From Tumebacillus lacus (GTDB lineage Bacteria > Bacillota > Bacilli > Tumebacillales > Tumebacillaceae): 64,000 nucleotides of DNA. The stretch covers positions 248,001 through 312,000 of the forward strand of contig NZ_JAPMLT010000004.1 of assembly GCF_026410385.1 (NCBI RefSeq), in the 5' to 3' direction. Position numbers and translations under genes: made by a program. Below the pieces are notes generated by a model that worked only from the letters and a program-made list of their open reading frames with translations, made no database searches and had not been told where the DNA came from. Of the stretch, positions 1 through 7,906 are shown piece by piece. Each line of letters opens with the position of its first letter. Within the stretch, counting starts at the first letter, position 1.

Positions 1-48
1 CGTCAAGTATGCCCGTCGAATGCAACTCTCATTCTAGGAGGATACGAT

Positions 49-411
49 ATGAAAACCCAAACTCTCGATTGGAAATCGTTCATGCGCGGCGAGGTGCGCC
101 CAAAGATGGAAGCGCCGCCGGCCGTACTCGCGACGGTGCTGGCGGCGCTGACTCTCACGCAGGCTACGTCAGCTCAAGCGGCAGTCGGCGACAAGATCGT
201 TCATGCTTTCGATCCGCTCATCAACGTAGTGCAGTCGATAAGCTATCCGGTCTGTTTTCTTTCGATGGCTGGCGGAATGTTGCTGATAATGGTCGGCCAG
301 CGCCATCGCGGGATCACGATGATAAAGTGGAGTGCGATCGGTTACGTCGGTATGCAGATGGTGCCGAGCATCATGGGAATCGTCGCGGACGTCGGCCGGA
401 GCATGAAATGA
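49..411 (+). CDS. small membrane protein of a conjugation module (VirB2/TrbC-like pilin candidate)
   Basis: 120 residues, preceded by an AGGAGG ribosome binding site 8 bases upstream of the ATG. The N-terminus has a basic stretch and a hydrophobic segment ending in an Ala-rich QAA motif that looks like a signal-peptide cleavage region (about residue 45). Two more hydrophobic segments follow (about 60-80 and 90-110). Size, cleavable leader and two membrane helices match the general layout of VirB2/TrbC pilins, but no diagnostic motif is present. It overlaps the next gene by 4 bases (ATGA), so the two are probably translationally coupled, and that neighbour is a conjugation-type ATPase. It lies inside the mobile element that ends near 7608. 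Confidence 0.5.
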   Translation: MKTQTLDWKSFMRGEVRPKMEAPPAVLATVLAALTLTQATSAQAAVGDKIVHAFDPLINVVQSISYPVCFLSMAGGMLLIMVGQRHRGITMIKWSAIGYVGMQMVPSIMGIVADVGRSMK

Positions 412-2630
412 TTGCGCTAACCCTCACGCCTGACCGCCGCGTCTCCAACACAAACGTCGAGACATTCGCAACGTCGCTCCATGCGTTACACAAAACGCTT
501 CTGGAACGAATAGAACGGGACGGGTGGCGAACGCACATCAGCCCGCAGAGCCATGTTGTCATGGAGTGGCATATCCGCCAGGGAGCGGCTGAGATTCGCT
601 TGCATATGCCGAAGAACAACCGTACCGCAGTCGAGCAGGCGATCAATACTGCGTGGCCTCGAGTGACCGTTTGCGAACCCGAAGCAGATTATCTCGTCGA
701 TTGGGATGTCAAGGCGGTGACCGGCGCTAACCTCGAACTGCGCGAACACTTCATGTTCTCGCTCAACGTTGACCGTCGTTCAGTCGCGCCCATGCCGTCT
801 ATCTTCGAAACGTTGCGCCTACTACGGGATGACGAGAGAGCGCTGGTGCAGATCGTCTTCGTGCCAGCCGACGCAGATTGGCATCTCGGCGCTCAGGAGG
901 CGTATGAGCGGCTTCGAAACGGTCAGTATCCGCAGAGAGTTGCGCTTGACGGTAAAGCCATAGCAAACGGAGCGGCACGGTTCGGGGCGAGATTCGCGCT
1001 TCATGCGTCAGCCCTTGTCGCCGAACTCATCACCGGAAAGGAAGTCGATCCTGAACCGGTTGATCCTCCGTCTCGACTGCGTTCGGAGCGGCCGATCTCT
1101 CACCACACGCAGCAGAAGACGAAGCACGGAGCTTTCGACGTTACGTTACGTTTAGTCGCTAAAGCAGAAGATTCTGGACGGAGGGACGTCATTCTTCGTG
1201 CGTTGACAACCGCATTCCGCTCGTTGGACGGCGACAACGCGTTCGAAGCAAAGACGGTGAAGGATATCTCCAAGTGGTGGCGACACGTGACGTCGAGAGA
1301 GCCTGCGCGTCTAAAATTGAACAGCGACTATCTGTCTATTCCGGAAGCAGCGCGGCTTCTGCAACTCCCGACCAGTGGGCTACAAGAAGAATTTTCGCTT
1401 AACAGTGTCAAGCACCGAGAAAGCGACCTCGTGGACGGCATCCTAAGCGAAGGCATTCCAATCGGAACGCGAACTTTCCGAGGCAAGACCGAGCCTATTT
1501 GCGTCCCTGTCGATGATCACGACGAGCTTTGCCTCCCGCGCGCCGTGATCGGTGGAATGGGTACGGGAAAGACGAAGGGGTTCGGCGGCAACTTCGGTGC
1601 TCACGCGCTCGCCAACGGCTTCTCGGTTATCTCAATTGACGTCGCCAAAGACGAACTCGGTGATGAGATCGAGGCAGGAGCGCGAAAACTAGGCGTGGAC
1701 CCTCGCAAGATTCTCCGACTCAAGTTCGGCGAGCGGGCGATCAAACTCGATTGGCGCGAAGCATTGCGCGGGAAGCGTTCAGCTAACCGATTGGCTGGCG
1801 AAATGCTCAATTTCTTCAACCTGCAAGGGGCGGACTCGGGCGTCGAGACTTCGCGGTATATCCGGCTCGCAGGCAAGACAATCGGCACGCTCGGCGGCTC
1901 GCTTGGCGACGGCATTCGCCTCTTCACCGATTCGGACTACCGGAAGGCAGCGATTGATCGCCTAGAGACGACTCGTCCGGACATCGCACAGGATTGGCGT
2001 GTGTTCGACAAGCTGAGCGAAGGTATGCGCGGCAAGGTCACGGAACCCGTCCTGAACCGCCTCGACATGCTCATAGGCGACGACTATCTGCGCGAATGCC
2101 TCGAATGTAACGACGGTATTGACTTTACACCCTACCTGACTGGCGGATACTACGTCGCGATCCACGTCCCGAAAGGCGGGCTAGACGGCCTAGGTGCTGA
2201 GGCTACGGATATACTTGTTGACTTCCTCATGTCGAAGATCGAACTGGCTATGTATGCGCGTCCAGAGGAAGACCAGCAGCCGTGCTTCGTTATCTGCGAT
2301 GAGCCGCACCAGTTCGCGAGTTGCGCTCCACGATGGAAACGCATGGCCGTCGAGAGTCGTAAGTGGAGGCTTGGGCTCATCTGGATGTTCCACCTATGGG
2401 ATCAAGTGCCACGTAGCCTCACGGAAACGATCAAAGCCGCTGGTCCTCACTACCATGTCTACACGACGAGCAAGACGATCCTTCGTGACTTGGCAGAAGA
2501 AATCGCACCGTTTGAGTTGAACGAGGCGCTTAAGACGCCGCGTCACCATGCGATTAATGTAATGAGAGCGGGCGGGGAGACGGTCACGCCGTTCATGGCG
2601 AAGATGTCGCCTCCTCCATGCCTGTGGTGA
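408..2630 (+). CDS. conjugation-type P-loop ATPase (VirD4/TraD/FtsK-like coupling protein)
   Basis: 740 residues from the ATG that overlaps the preceding stop codon; the reading frame stays open further upstream, but that part overlaps the upstream gene in another frame. A Walker A motif (GGMGTGKT, about residues 382-389) and a Walker B motif (FVICDEPHQF, about 626-635) mark a RecA-fold motor of the HerA/VirD4/FtsK type. No membrane helices are evident, so it may work with the small membrane protein upstream. The inferred role is pumping or coupling DNA during conjugative transfer of the element. The exact family (VirD4 coupling protein or an FtsK/HerA relative) cannot be settled by eye. Confidence 0.7.
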   Translation: MIALTLTPDRRVSNTNVETFATSLHALHKTLLERIERDGWRTHISPQSHVVMEWHIRQGAAEIRLHMPKNNRTAVEQAINTAWPRVTVCEPEADYLVDWDVKAVTGANLELREHFMFSLNVDRRSVAPMPSIFETLRLLRDDERALVQIVFVPADADWHLGAQEAYERLRNGQYPQRVALDGKAIANGAARFGARFALHASALVAELITGKEVDPEPVDPPSRLRSERPISHHTQQKTKHGAFDVTLRLVAKAEDSGRRDVILRALTTAFRSLDGDNAFEAKTVKDISKWWRHVTSREPARLKLNSDYLSIPEAARLLQLPTSGLQEEFSLNSVKHRESDLVDGILSEGIPIGTRTFRGKTEPICVPVDDHDELCLPRAVIGGMGTGKTKGFGGNFGAHALANGFSVISIDVAKDELGDEIEAGARKLGVDPRKILRLKFGERAIKLDWREALRGKRSANRLAGEMLNFFNLQGADSGVETSRYIRLAGKTIGTLGGSLGDGIRLFTDSDYRKAAIDRLETTRPDIAQDWRVFDKLSEGMRGKVTEPVLNRLDMLIGDDYLRECLECNDGIDFTPYLTGGYYVAIHVPKGGLDGLGAEATDILVDFLMSKIELAMYARPEEDQQPCFVICDEPHQFASCAPRWKRMAVESRKWRLGLIWMFHLWDQVPRSLTETIKAAGPHYHVYTTSKTILRDLAEEIAPFELNEALKTPRHHAINVMRAGGETVTPFMAKMSPPPCLW

Positions 2631-2641
2631 TCGCAATAGGC

Positions 2642-2670
2642 TTGTCAATCGGAATACGTCATGCTATGAT
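2642..2670 (+). promoter_or_regulatory. sigma-A promoter of a short transcription unit
   Basis: TTGTCA at 2642-2647 and TATGAT at 2665-2670 with a 17-base spacer and an extended TG motif just before the -10. A start near 2677 would give a transcript of only about 100 bases that ends at the terminator at 2744-2776. Confidence 0.55.
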
Positions 2671-2676
2671 GTTCTC

Positions 2677-2776
2677 AATTGATTGCGCTTCACGCGCCAA
2701 ACACGCACGGCAATTTGCAAGATATGGCCCACCAAGCGGCCCGAGCCCCGGATAGTATGACACCGGGGCTTTTTTT
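2677..2776 (+). ncRNA. candidate small RNA of the mobile element
   Basis: A strong extended -10 promoter (2642-2670) is followed about 100 bases later by a good intrinsic terminator, with no ORF having a ribosome binding site between them. The RNA would contain a small GCGC-loop-CGCGC hairpin near its 5' end. Function unknown; a regulatory RNA of the element (copy, transfer or antitoxin) is possible. Only the promoter and terminator are directly visible. Confidence 0.4.
2744..2776 (+). terminator. intrinsic terminator
   Basis: Eight-base stem AGCCCCGG/CCGGGGCT (2744-2751 with 2763-2770) followed by seven T. It ends the candidate small RNA and could also stop read-through from the ATPase gene. 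Confidence 0.8.
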
Positions 2777-2959
2777 ATGTTCTCAGCCTGCCTTCCTCCA
2801 GATCGCGAAGTAGATCCACACGACGGCCAGCAAGGGGGGCAGTGGGTCGAGCTGCGCTTTTGTTTCTGGGCGCAGTACCTGGAGTGGACGGAGACGGGCA
2901 ACCTGCGCACACGACGTTCAAGGACTTCCTATTTGATAAACGTCCCAAGGAGTGACGCT

Positions 2960-2990
2960 TTGCATCATAAAGCTCTGGGCGACGTATAAT
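2960..2990 (+). promoter_or_regulatory. promoter of the small-peptide gene
   Basis: A perfect TATAAT at 2985-2990 with a weak TTGCAT -35 at 2960-2965 (19-base spacer). It sits about 40 bases upstream of the GTG of the 30-residue peptide. The stretch 2777-2959 between this promoter and the previous terminator shows no convincing gene. Confidence 0.45.
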
Positions 2991-3032
2991 ATGATCGCAC
3001 CACCTATCCGTATTCAGAGGGGAGGGTGCGCA

Positions 3033-3125
3033 GTGAAAAAAATCAAATTTGATCGAGGGGCTTGGCTGATAATCATCGCGATCTCTCAGTTGATCGTAAA
3101 TCTGGCGAGTCTGTGCTTAAAGTGA
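3033..3125 (+). CDS. 30-residue hydrophobic peptide, candidate type I toxin
   Basis: GTG start preceded by a strong AGGGGAGGG ribosome binding site. The peptide begins MKKIKFDRG and continues as one hydrophobic helix (WLIIIAISQLIVNLASL) ending CLK, so it should insert in the membrane. Bases 3048-3058 inside the gene are the exact inverted complement of 3161-3171 downstream, so the mRNA could fold 5' to 3' over 11 bp. A promoter-like pair on the opposite strand (TTGATG 3202-3207, TTTAAT 3178-3183, 18-base spacer) could drive an antisense RNA across this region. That layout resembles type I toxin-antitoxin modules such as txpA/ratA, which in B. subtilis lies on skin. The peptide itself matches no toxin that I recognise. 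Confidence 0.4.
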   Translation: MKKIKFDRGAWLIIIAISQLIVNLASLCLK

Positions 3126-3212
3126 GGCACACCGATGGAGAGGATAAAACCTCTTCTCGGCCTCGATCAAAAATGAAATTAAAATACACGCGCACCGGCC
3201 GCATCAAATAAC

Positions 3213-3241
3213 TGACCCGCCAGCACACCGCTGACGGGTCT
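3213..3241. terminator. possible bidirectional terminator
   Basis: An 11-base stem with one mismatch (GACCCGCCAGC/GCTGACGGGTC) between the small-peptide unit and the YolD gene. The T-run is short on both strands, so its efficiency is uncertain. Confidence 0.4.
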
Positions 3242-3244
3242 TTG

Positions 3245-3568
3245 TCATCCTCCGGATACCCCAACCACATCCACAATCGCCACGCTGACCCGATCCCCAT
3301 CCCGATCCAGCCCGCGCAGTTTCCCGTCCGCGACCCGCTGCGGCAACATGTCAACTTCCTCTAGCCCGGTCGGCTTGAACACCAGCAACGTCACGAGTCG
3401 CCCGCGCTCCATCGCCTCGGCCAGAGAACGGTTCAGCTCCTCCAGCGCATCCTCATCGAGTGCCGGCCGTTCGATCAACGCTTGCCTATCTTCGTGTTCC
3501 ATAATTGCCCTGCGGTGTTCTGGTATGATCATCCGGTGTGACTCCCACAGCTTGTTTCCTCTTTGCAT
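3245..3568 (-). CDS. YolD-like protein
   Basis: 107 residues. The start is the ATG at 3568, with an AGGAG 9 bases upstream; longer TTG/ATG starts exist without a ribosome binding site. The N-terminus RGNKLWESHRMIIPEH is the hallmark of the YolD family (PF08863). YolD proteins are usually encoded next to Y-family DNA polymerases (UvrX/YqjW) in the SOS response and on phages; here no polymerase gene is adjacent. Its exact function is unknown. It is on the strand opposite to its neighbours and converges on the small-peptide unit; the hairpin at 3213-3241 could terminate both. Confidence 0.75.
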   Translation of the reverse strand: MQRGNKLWESHRMIIPEHRRAIMEHEDRQALIERPALDEDALEELNRSLAEAMERGRLVTLLVFKPTGLEEVDMLPQRVADGKLRGLDRDGDRVSVAIVDVVGVSGG

Positions 3569-3701
3569 CCGTATCATCTCCTGTTGGCTTTTCTCCATAG
3601 AGTACGCGATCCGGCACGTCTCCATCAAGGGTATGCACTTTCTCGCACTCCTCAAGCCTGTCAGCAGGTGCTATACTGTGTGCACGAGAGGAGAGATGAC
3701 G

Positions 3702-4028
3702 ATGAGAAATGAGATCGAAGTTTCAACTGTCATGACCAAGTCCGAGTTTTATAATTTCCTGACTGGCCTGTCCGGAAAAACCGTCGATGTTACGGTTTCG
3801 ACAGCAATTGGCGATGTGAGCTTTGATCTGACCGAAATCGTGGTCGACCCCAAATTCGAAGGAGAAGAATTGGTGGATGTTTCCCTTCTTACTGATTCGT
3901 CGGCTCATATGAGATTTGACTTTGCCGAGATCCAACGTCTGTTGAAGTCGTCGGATCACGAGGAACGAGTCTCCATCAGGGCACAGCGATCCACAGGCGA
4001 GATCACCGATTTTATTTTTGAGTTTTAA
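3702..4028 (+). CDS. unrecognised 108-residue acidic protein
   Basis: The start is the second of two in-frame ATGs (3696 and 3702), because the AGGAG is 8 bases from the second and too close to the first. A TATACT -10-like box lies about 30 bases upstream. The protein is soluble and acidic, predicted mixed alpha/beta, without a motif I recognise. The start region (AGGAGAGATGACGATG) is repeated exactly at the next gene (4038-4055), suggesting duplication of a translation-initiation cassette or common control. Part of the mobile element. Confidence 0.55.
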   Translation: MRNEIEVSTVMTKSEFYNFLTGLSGKTVDVTVSTAIGDVSFDLTEIVVDPKFEGEELVDVSLLTDSSAHMRFDFAEIQRLLKSSDHEERVSIRAQRSTGEITDFIFEF

Positions 4029-4052
4029 ACGCTACACAAAGGAGAGATGACG

Positions 4053-4697
4053 ATGACCCGAGATAACACGATCCCGATTCAACTCGGTCAATATGGCCCC
4101 GATCCGATCATCCAGTTCCGCTCGCGCAACGCCACCGTGCCGATCGATCCGGCGAAGATGTCGATTGCCCCGCCGCTGGCGAGATTCGTACCGACCGACC
4201 CGAGCCGCCGCCAAGAACCGCAGGGGCCGCTGATGAAGATCTTCGTTCCGACTGCTCTGCGGCCGATTGCTGAGCAACTACCGACACTCCCTGTACCGGT
4301 CGCTTTAATGCTCGGCTCTGATGTTGAACCGCGTTCGGACATCAAGCCGCCAGACCCCGCACTATTTGCCGGGCGGGAACCGCAGACGTCGAAGGCTCAG
4401 TTCCCGCCGGAGCCTGAGAGGGCGAGTGACCTGCCACCGGGCATGATTGACTTAGGGTCCGGACCGCTGGTCCAAAAGAATGCGCCTCCTATCCCGTACG
4501 TTTCCTGCGATATGGCGCTCTCGACTGCACCGCATGCCGAGCAACTTCCGACCGGCTACGAACCGATCAGCGCGCAGGAAGTGCCGCCGGGGCATTCGCA
4601 GTTTCCGCCGCAGCCGATTATGTCCGAGGTGCCGGTGGGCTTTGAACCGATCCGCGCAGAACAAGTCCCGGCCGGCTACGATCTGATCGCGGCATAA
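4053..4697 (+). CDS. proline-rich repeat protein
   Basis: 214 residues from the ATG at 4053 (also possible at 4047); the ribosome binding site is the same AGGAGAGATGACG as in the preceding gene. It is rich in Pro with few charged blocks, and the C-terminal third carries degenerate repeats of the form EQxPxGYEPIxA (e.g. EQLPTGYEPISA, EVPVGFEPIRA, EQVPAGYDLIAA). No signal peptide, membrane segment or catalytic motif. Likely an extended or structural protein, for example from a phage-like module. Function unknown. Confidence 0.55.
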   Translation: MTRDNTIPIQLGQYGPDPIIQFRSRNATVPIDPAKMSIAPPLARFVPTDPSRRQEPQGPLMKIFVPTALRPIAEQLPTLPVPVALMLGSDVEPRSDIKPPDPALFAGREPQTSKAQFPPEPERASDLPPGMIDLGSGPLVQKNAPPIPYVSCDMALSTAPHAEQLPTGYEPISAQEVPPGHSQFPPQPIMSEVPVGFEPIRAEQVPAGYDLIAA

Positions 4698-4747
4698 GAA
4701 AAGACCCCTGTGAGAAAGCAACATTCAAGTCGGAAGGTGGTATCATC

Positions 4748-5308
4748 GTGTTTCCAAATCTATCGAAGGCAATCAGCATAATAGAGCAGATCACCAGAGA
4801 ATTCAATGACATAAATGAGGACCGCGACGGGCTATTGAAACGAGCTACCGAAATGTCCGCTTACCACAAGGTTATCAACAATTTGAGAAGCGGACTTGAG
4901 TTTGACAAGATATTGGAGCGATCATACCTGACGTACTCTATGAACGGGATGTTGCTACCGGAAGATATGAGAATTCGCGAACGAAGTTACTTTGAAGTGG
5001 TTGGGACACTACTGTCTCAAAGCGGCGATGAAACAATCAATGAATTATGGCTACTTAAGGATGGTACTTTTATCGAGACAGAACTCAAGCAGGGTGAGGA
5101 CTGGATGAAGAGGGAAATCACCCAAAGAAATGTTGAGCCCTTTGGGGTCTGGAGCATGCACAAGATCTTGCAAACAGTGATACCGATCATGGAGAAGAAA
5201 TGCAAATATCTACAGTGGCAACTCGATACACAGAGGAACCAAGTGAACTACGCAAAGGGCCGACTCGATGAACTGTTGGAAGGGGAACAGCGAGGTGAAG
5301 ATCAATGA
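4748..5308 (+). CDS. unrecognised 186-residue protein
   Basis: GTG start with a GGAAGGTGG ribosome binding site. Predicted largely helical with coiled-coil-like stretches at both ends (residues 5-30 and 150-180) and an acidic C-terminus. The codon use is more AT-rich than in the flanking chromosome, as in the rest of this element. It overlaps the next gene by 4 bases (ATGA), so the two are likely co-translated and may act together. No family recognised. Confidence 0.55.
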   Translation: MFPNLSKAISIIEQITREFNDINEDRDGLLKRATEMSAYHKVINNLRSGLEFDKILERSYLTYSMNGMLLPEDMRIRERSYFEVVGTLLSQSGDETINELWLLKDGTFIETELKQGEDWMKREITQRNVEPFGVWSMHKILQTVIPIMEKKCKYLQWQLDTQRNQVNYAKGRLDELLEGEQRGEDQ

Positions 5309-5793
5309 TTTCGGCCAAAACACTGGAGAGAATGGAAGCACAGGTTGAAGAGGTAACACATTTCGTTAAGGAGTTTCTATCCAAGGAACGAATCAACACG
5401 AAAGAGTTGTTGGAAGTCGCTGTACAAGTATGTAAGCCAGTATTCTCATTTCATTATGAAATCGTCGTAAACTGCGAAGGTAACGTTAAGCGTCTTCTTA
5501 CAGATAGTTTAGCCCATAAAAACTACGATGATGGGCATGAAATAGATCAAAGTGAACTATTTGTTACTGAGGATGGTCTATATATTGTTGTTACAACACT
5601 TTCAAATCAGCAGGAAGGGGATGCGAGATTGGTAAGTGATCCATTCGAAGTCGGATGGGCTGAAGAAGAGATAAAGCACGGTATCGAAATGCAAATTGAT
5701 ATTGCACTTGACGAAATAAATTCTCAAATTGGAAGGTTGGAAGAACAACTGCGCGTTCTTAGAGGAGACAGGAGTAGATTAAACCTTTACTAA
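5305..5793 (+). CDS. unrecognised 162-residue protein
   Basis: Begins within the stop of the preceding gene (ATGA overlap). It has a central beta-rich region (FHYEIVVNCEGNV and ELFVTEDGLYIVVTTL) and a C-terminal helix with heptad-like spacing (residues about 130-160). No known motif. The two-gene unit is closed by the terminator at 5852-5873, so it does not read into the recombinase. AT-rich, element-specific gene. Confidence 0.55.
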   Translation: MISAKTLERMEAQVEEVTHFVKEFLSKERINTKELLEVAVQVCKPVFSFHYEIVVNCEGNVKRLLTDSLAHKNYDDGHEIDQSELFVTEDGLYIVVTTLSNQQEGDARLVSDPFEVGWAEEEIKHGIEMQIDIALDEINSQIGRLEEQLRVLRGDRSRLNLY

Positions 5794-5851
5794 ACTTCAT
5801 TGCTACTTTCTGCCGCAAACACTATTGGGTTTGCTGAACTCAAAGGAAAAG

Positions 5852-5873
5852 GACCTCCAAATGGAGGTCTTTT
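5852..5873 (+). terminator. intrinsic terminator
   Basis: GACCTCC-AAAT-GGAGGTC stem followed by TTTT. It separates the two-gene unit 4748-5793 from the recombinase gene. Confidence 0.75.
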
Positions 5874-5894
5874 GTTATTCCGGAAAAGGGACAG

Positions 5895-5919
5895 ACATAA
5901 TCACGTAGAAATCATTATG
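5895..5919 (+). promoter_or_regulatory. inverted repeat / possible sporulation promoter of the recombinase
   Basis: CATAAT at 5895-5900 and its inverted copy ATTATG at 5914-5919 lie about 30 bases before the recombinase start. The CATAAT ... CATTATGT arrangement loosely resembles sigma-E -35 and -10 elements. Control of the B. subtilis skin recombinase gene spoIVCA by sigma-E makes this worth noting, but the match is weak. Confidence 0.25.
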
Positions 5920-5951
5920 TATGTATTATCTGTGGAAAGGTGATGGGTTCT

Positions 5952-7583
5952 ATGGCTAACCGATACCGGGAAGCATATCGCGGCTTTCCGACAGACTTAG
6001 AGTCTGTCATTATGTATCTTCGGAAATCCCGTGAGGATCAGGAAGCAGAGGAGAAGGCACGTCGCGAGGGAGAGCGGTTAGATGTCTTGTCGAGGCATAG
6101 AAAAAGGTTGTTGGATCTCGCCCGTGAGTGTAATTACAACATCGTCGGGATATACGAAGAAGTTGTATCCGGCGAGTTGGTCGATGAGCGGCCTGAGATG
6201 ATCAGGCTGCTTGAACGTGTCGAGTCTGGTGACATTGATGGGGTTTTGACTGTGCACATCGACCGGCTCGGACGCGGTGATTCAGCAGACCAAGGGATTA
6301 TCCAAAGGGCATTCCGGGACTCTGAGACTTTGATCATTACCCCGGAAAAAGTATATGACCTCCTCGATGACAACGATGAGGAGCAGGTTGAGTTTAAAGC
6401 GTTCTTTGCTCGTCGAGAATTGAAGCGCATAACTAAACGTATGCAGGACGGTCGTGTCGACTCGGTCAAAGAGGGGAAATTCATAGGGACCTATGAACCA
6501 TATGGATACACTCGGGACAGAAACGTCGGATTGAAACTGATTCCTGGCGAACGAGCTGACGTGGTTCGCATGATCTTCGACTGGTATGTTAATGAAGGCA
6601 TGGGCGGGCCGACTATCGCGCAACGTTTGGAGTCGATGGGCCTACCTTCTCCCTCTAATGAAATTCGGGTCAGGTATGGAAAGCCGGTCGACCCAAAGAA
6701 AGTTTGGAAAGCGTCAACGATCAATGCGATCTTGAAGAACGAGGTGTACATCGGCCGGGTACAGTGGAGAAAGACAAAAACAGTCCGGCGCCGACAAGAG
6801 AATGGCAGGTATAAGAAAATAAAGAGTGTCGATCGAGCGAGAGAAGAATGGGTTGAACAAAAGGGGACGCATGAACCTTTGGTCACGATTGAGCAGTTTG
6901 AGAAAGCGCAGCAACTGATTGCCGAGAGGAGCAACAGGGAATACACCCAGAATCGAAAACCACAGAACCCGCTTAAGGGATTGATCATTTGTAAAATCTG
7001 TGGCACAAAGATGCAGCGGCGGCCATATGAGCGTCAGGCTCCGCACCTAATCTGCCCTACGAAGGGATGCAACCGAAGCAGCCAGTTCACCTATGTAGAG
7101 CAGAAATTATTAGATGCGTTACGAGCGTGGTACAATGAATACAAGGTGCAATACGACCTGCTTGAAAAACAGATGAAACGAGAACGAAAAAATAAAATCC
7201 CGACAAACCTGATTGATGAGGTTGAAAGAGAGATCGCAGCCACGAGGGAACAGAAGTCAAATCTTCATACGCTACTTGAACGCGGGATATACGATGCCGA
7301 CACCTTCTTGGAACGCAATAAACTTCTAATGGAGGTCATCGAGAAGCTGGAGGTACAACGTAGCGTCCTGATCGAGGAGATCGAAAAGCACGAGTCGATT
7401 GAAGATGCGCGAACAAATGTCATCCCGATGGTCAGGCATGTGCTTGATGTGTACGAAGCAACCGAGGACGTGAAAGAAAGAAACAACTTGCTCAAGCAGG
7501 TTGTTGAAAGGGTAGAGTACTTTAAGGCTCCTGATTGGGTTGATGACCAATTCGAACTTAGTGTGTATCCTCGCATGGGTTGA
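5952..7583 (+). CDS. large serine recombinase, SpoIVCA-like excisionase of the sigK intervening element
   Basis: 543 residues from the ATG at 5952, placed 7 bases after an AAAGGTGAT ribosome binding site. N-terminal resolvase domain with the nucleophile Ser26 in YLRKSRED; then the recombinase domain (about residues 175-300); a zinc ribbon with Cys347/Cys350 and Cys368/Cys373; and a coiled-coil C-terminal region (about 390-500). This is the standard large-serine-integrase order. Its stop codon lies 22 bases before the in-frame fragment of sigK, and an AATGA sequence sits at that junction. Location and family together indicate that it excises (and once inserted) the element to rebuild sigK, as SpoIVCA does in B. 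subtilis. Confidence 0.92.
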   Translation: MANRYREAYRGFPTDLESVIMYLRKSREDQEAEEKARREGERLDVLSRHRKRLLDLARECNYNIVGIYEEVVSGELVDERPEMIRLLERVESGDIDGVLTVHIDRLGRGDSADQGIIQRAFRDSETLIITPEKVYDLLDDNDEEQVEFKAFFARRELKRITKRMQDGRVDSVKEGKFIGTYEPYGYTRDRNVGLKLIPGERADVVRMIFDWYVNEGMGGPTIAQRLESMGLPSPSNEIRVRYGKPVDPKKVWKASTINAILKNEVYIGRVQWRKTKTVRRRQENGRYKKIKSVDRAREEWVEQKGTHEPLVTIEQFEKAQQLIAERSNREYTQNRKPQNPLKGLIICKICGTKMQRRPYERQAPHLICPTKGCNRSSQFTYVEQKLLDALRAWYNEYKVQYDLLEKQMKRERKNKIPTNLIDEVEREIAATREQKSNLHTLLERGIYDADTFLERNKLLMEVIEKLEVQRSVLIEEIEKHESIEDARTNVIPMVRHVLDVYEATEDVKERNNLLKQVVERVEYFKAPDWVDDQFELSVYPRMG

Positions 7584-7595
7584 TTTGCACAGATA

Positions 7596-7622
7596 TAATA
7601 TCGGAGGTAATGAAATTACGCT
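7596..7622. other. attachment site, right junction of the sigK intervening element
   Basis: Homology to sigma-K begins at the codons for GGNEI (GGAGGTAATGAAATT). The five bases AATGA at 7609-7613 match the short repeat I recall as the crossover site of B. subtilis skin. The exact crossover can only be fixed by comparing with the left junction, which lies outside the window. Confidence 0.65.
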
Positions 7623-7890
7623 GATCGACGTGCTCGGCACCGAAACGGACGAGGTGCTCGACGAGGTGCAGCTCAAGTTGGAGAAGTTGAAGATCTACAA
7701 CCGGTTGCAGTTCCTCGACGAACGGGAGCAAGAGGTGATCCGCGGCCGCTTCGGCCTGCCGGACGGCGAGGAGAAGACGCAGCGTGAGATCGCGGAAGAG
7801 CTCGGGATCTCCCGCTCCTATGTGTCGCGGATCGAAAAGCGAGCGCTGACGAAACTGCTCCATGAGTTTCGGCCCAAGCGGGAGGATTGA
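7606..7890 (+). CDS. sigK: 3' part of sigK (sporulation sigma-K), SpoIIIC-like fragment
   Basis: 94 codons homologous to the C-terminal part of sigma-[11 protein letters not shown] at the start, then the region-4 sequence with [16 protein letters not shown] and the helix-turn-helix [20 protein letters not shown]. These match sigma-K better than sigma-E. Regions 1.2-2.4, which bind core and the -10 element, are absent, and no ribosome binding site fits this fragment: the open frame reaches back to 7540 only by overlapping the recombinase gene. It should be expressed only after excision fuses it to the 5' half. Mature sigma-K directs late mother-cell genes (coat, cortex). A strong terminator follows. 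Confidence 0.9.
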   Translation, partial: GNEITLIDVLGTETDEVLDEVQLKLEKLKIYNRLQFLDEREQEVIRGRFGLPDGEEKTQREIAEELGISRSYVSRIEKRALTKLLHEFRPKRED

Positions 7891-7906
7891 ACCGGGAAAA
7901 CAGAAA

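Noticed and set aside
9-407. Upstream extension of the ATPase reading frame
   Set aside because: It overlaps the small membrane-protein gene in another frame; the ATGA coupling at 408 gives a better start.
2777-2989. 70-residue frame after the first terminator, and a membrane-helix-like frame on the opposite strand ending at 2783
   Set aside because: No ribosome binding site or clear start codon; the composition looks random.
3348-3701. Long 5' extension of the 108-residue protein
   Set aside because: It is antisense to the YolD gene, and a proper ribosome binding site occurs only at 3690-3702.
7540-7605. Start of the sigK fragment at 7540
   Set aside because: These codons lie inside the recombinase gene and show no sigma-K similarity; homology begins at 7606.
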